Assembly (NCBI GenBank): GCA_902805805.1
Contig: CADCUE010000049.1
Coordinates: 1 to 15,798, forward strand
Source: an uncultured Frankineae bacterium
Lineage (GTDB): Bacteria; Actinomycetota; Actinomycetes; Mycobacteriales; SCTD01
Reading direction: 5' to 3'
DNA: 15,798 nt
In this document: piece by piece, positions 14,538 to 15,798 of the stretch
Layout: every line of letters begins with the position of its first letter
Position numbering within the stretch: the stretch's first letter is position 1
Position numbers and translations under genes: made by a program
The notes under the pieces: generated by a model
Database searches by the model: none
What the model saw: only the letters and a program-made list of their open reading frames with translations
Told to the model about the DNA's origin: nothing

Positions 14538-15445
14538 GCCGGACCTGCCGCCGGTCCGGTGACGAACGCCCCCGCCGCCGCGGCGACGCGGACGGCGTCG
14601 GCACTGGCGCGTACGGCATGGACCCGCACCGCCCAGGCGCCGGCCGAGGCCGCCAGCACCGTCACCGCCGCCGTCGCGTCGTCGCGCTGCCCGGCCGGCC
14701 GGGGGGTGCCGTCGGCCGACGCCAGCAGGCCGCCGAGGAAGCCCTTGCGGGACGCGCCGACGACCAGCGGGGCGAGGGCGGTCAGGCGCGGCAGGGCGCC
14801 CAGGAGCGCCCAGCTGTGCGCCGGGGTCTTGGCGAAGCCGAGGCCCGGGTCGAGCACCAGCCGGTCCGCCGGGACCCCGGCGGCCAGGGCGGCATCCCGG
14901 CGGACGAGCAGCTCACCGGTCACGTCCGCCACCACGTCGTCGTAGACCGCCCGCGACTGCATGTCGCTGCTGTGCCCGCGCCAGTGCATGGCGACGTAGG
15001 CGCAGCCGCGCTGCGCCACCAGCGGCAGCATCGCGGGATCGGCGAGCCCGCCGGACACGTCGTTGACGAGCACCGCCCCGGCATCCAGCGCGGCCGCGGC
15101 GACGCGGGCGCGCATGGTGTCCACCGACACCAGCGCACCGGCGGCGACCAGGCCCTCCACGACCGGCAGCACGCGCGCCCGCTCCTCGTCCTCGGGCACC
15201 CGGTCGGCCCCCGGACGGGTGGACTCGCCGCCGACGTCGACCAGGTCGGCGCCCTCCTCGAGCAGCCGGACGCCGCGCCGCAGCGCGTCCTGGGCGCGCA
15301 GGTGCTGTCCGCCGTCGCTGAACGAGTCGGGGGTGACGTTGACGACGCCCATGACCAGGGTGCGCCCGAGCGCCGGCAGCCCCGCCACCGCGGGCGGGCC
15401 CGACGCCGACAGCAGCGAGGCCGGCGGCTGGTCCCGCGGCGGCAT
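14534..15445 (-). CDS. folP: Dihydropteroate synthase
   Basis: A 303-residue enzyme that condenses hydroxymethyl-dihydropterin pyrophosphate with p-aminobenzoate; it is the target of sulfonamides. Family motifs are all present: VMGVVNVTPDSFSDGG (31-46), GGESTRPGADR (72-82), VSVDT (106-110), VNDVSGG (127-133), MHWRGHSSDMQ (153-163), LDPGLGFAKT (198-207) and VGASRKGFLGG (229-239). The ATG at 15443-15445 shares a base with the TGA of folE (TGATG). The first 25 or so residues are variable and Pro/Ala-rich. If the folE frame break is real, ribosomes from its 5' part stop at 15561-15563 and would not reach this junction, so folP may need independent initiation. Confidence 0.95.
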   Translation of the reverse strand: MPPRDQPPASLLSASGPPAVAGLPALGRTLVMGVVNVTPDSFSDGGQHLRAQDALRRGVRLLEEGADLVDVGGESTRPGADRVPEDEERARVLPVVEGLVAAGALVSVDTMRARVAAAALDAGAVLVNDVSGGLADPAMLPLVAQRGCAYVAMHWRGHSSDMQSRAVYDDVVADVTGELLVRRDAALAAGVPADRLVLDPGLGFAKTPAHSWALLGALPRLTALAPLVVGASRKGFLGGLLASADGTPRPAGQRDDATAAVTVLAASAGAWAVRVHAVRASADAVRVAAAAGAFVTGPAAGPA

Positions 15446-15798
15446 CAACGGCCCAGGATCAGGCTCATGGCCTCGGACCGGGTCACCGCGCTGGTCTTGA
15501 GGACGCCGCGGACGGCCGAGGTGACGGTGCGGGCGCCGGGCTTGCGCACCCCCCGCACGGTCATGCACATGTGCTCGGCCTCGACGACCACGATGACGCC
15601 GCGCGGGTCGAGCCGCTCGACCAGCGCGTCGGCGACCTGCGTGGTGAGCCGCTCCTGCACGGACGGCCGCTTGGATCGGCGTGCAGCCCGGCGAACACCT
15701 CGGCGTACATGCGGGCCACCCGGGCGGGGGTGTCCCGCAGTCCCTGGCGCTCGACGTCCCCGCCGAGGGCGTTCAGCAGCTCGCGGACGGCTGCTTCG
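15445..15798 (-). pseudogene. folE: GTP cyclohydrolase I, internally deleted and frameshifted; 5' end beyond window
   Basis: FolE turns GTP into dihydroneopterin triphosphate, the entry step to folate. From the right edge one frame encodes [14 protein letters not shown]...[20 protein letters not shown], ending near 15672. The reading then jumps into another frame, [19 protein letters not shown]...[20 protein letters not shown]...AMSLILGR, ending at 15445-15447. Compared with a normal FolE (for instance that of M. tuberculosis, from memory), about 60-65 codons between ADP and KRPSVQ are absent, including the CEHH zinc and catalytic site and the FHGxAHVGYIP strand; the C-terminal zinc Cys (EHMC) remains. 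The 5' frame runs on to a TGA at 15561-15563. It is either a true pseudogene or an assembly deletion. The start codon is off the window. Confidence 0.88.

Noticed and set aside
15445..15660. A separate 71-residue protein from the GTG at 15660
   Set aside because: It is simply the C-terminal part of FolE; its matching N-terminal part lies directly upstream in another frame.

Overview
The window is very GC-rich (G or C at almost every third codon position), uses many GTG starts, and carries Lsr2, ClpC, DUF3180 and an actinobacterial-type panD and coaX. It is therefore chromosomal DNA of an actinobacterium (Actinomycetia); I cannot fix the genus. There are no tRNA, rRNA, CRISPR, IS or phage signals. 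Most of the window is core metabolism, with some odd features inside it.

Layout. (1) 1-968, minus strand: the 5' end of clpC, a 308-base regulatory gap with a possible ClgR operator, and an lsr2 gene with its own terminator and two inverted repeats upstream. (2) 969-9378, minus strand: a tightly packed operon read DUF2520-panC-panD-nadB-nadC-coaX-lysS-DUF2252. It covers pantothenate synthesis and phosphorylation (CoA), NAD synthesis from aspartate, and lysyl-tRNA synthetase. Stops and starts overlap as TGATG or GTGA at most junctions, so translation is probably coupled. (3) 9493-12436, plus strand: a small island with a MidA-like methyltransferase, a stand-alone NuoD paralogue, a DUF1684-like protein and a Gly-rich 67-residue peptide. 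(4) 12433-15798, minus strand: a folate operon read folE-folP-NTF2-like-folB-folK-DUF3180, followed by a small conserved-looking protein of unknown function.

The three points most worth checking are these. First, a perfect 23-bp tandem repeat (five units plus a partial one) separates folB from folK. Every unit recreates a GTGA stop/start overlap, so the repeat forms a chain of four identical 8-codon minicistrons that could carry ribosomes from folB to folK. Second, folE is broken: about 60-65 codons, including the Cys-Glu-His-His zinc site, are missing and the two remaining parts lie in different frames. Third, the MidA-like methyltransferase lies beside a NuoD paralogue that keeps the Arg (R58) corresponding to the residue methylated by human MidA/NDUFAF7 in NDUFS2. 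The same paralogue has Trp where the quinone-binding Tyr should be.
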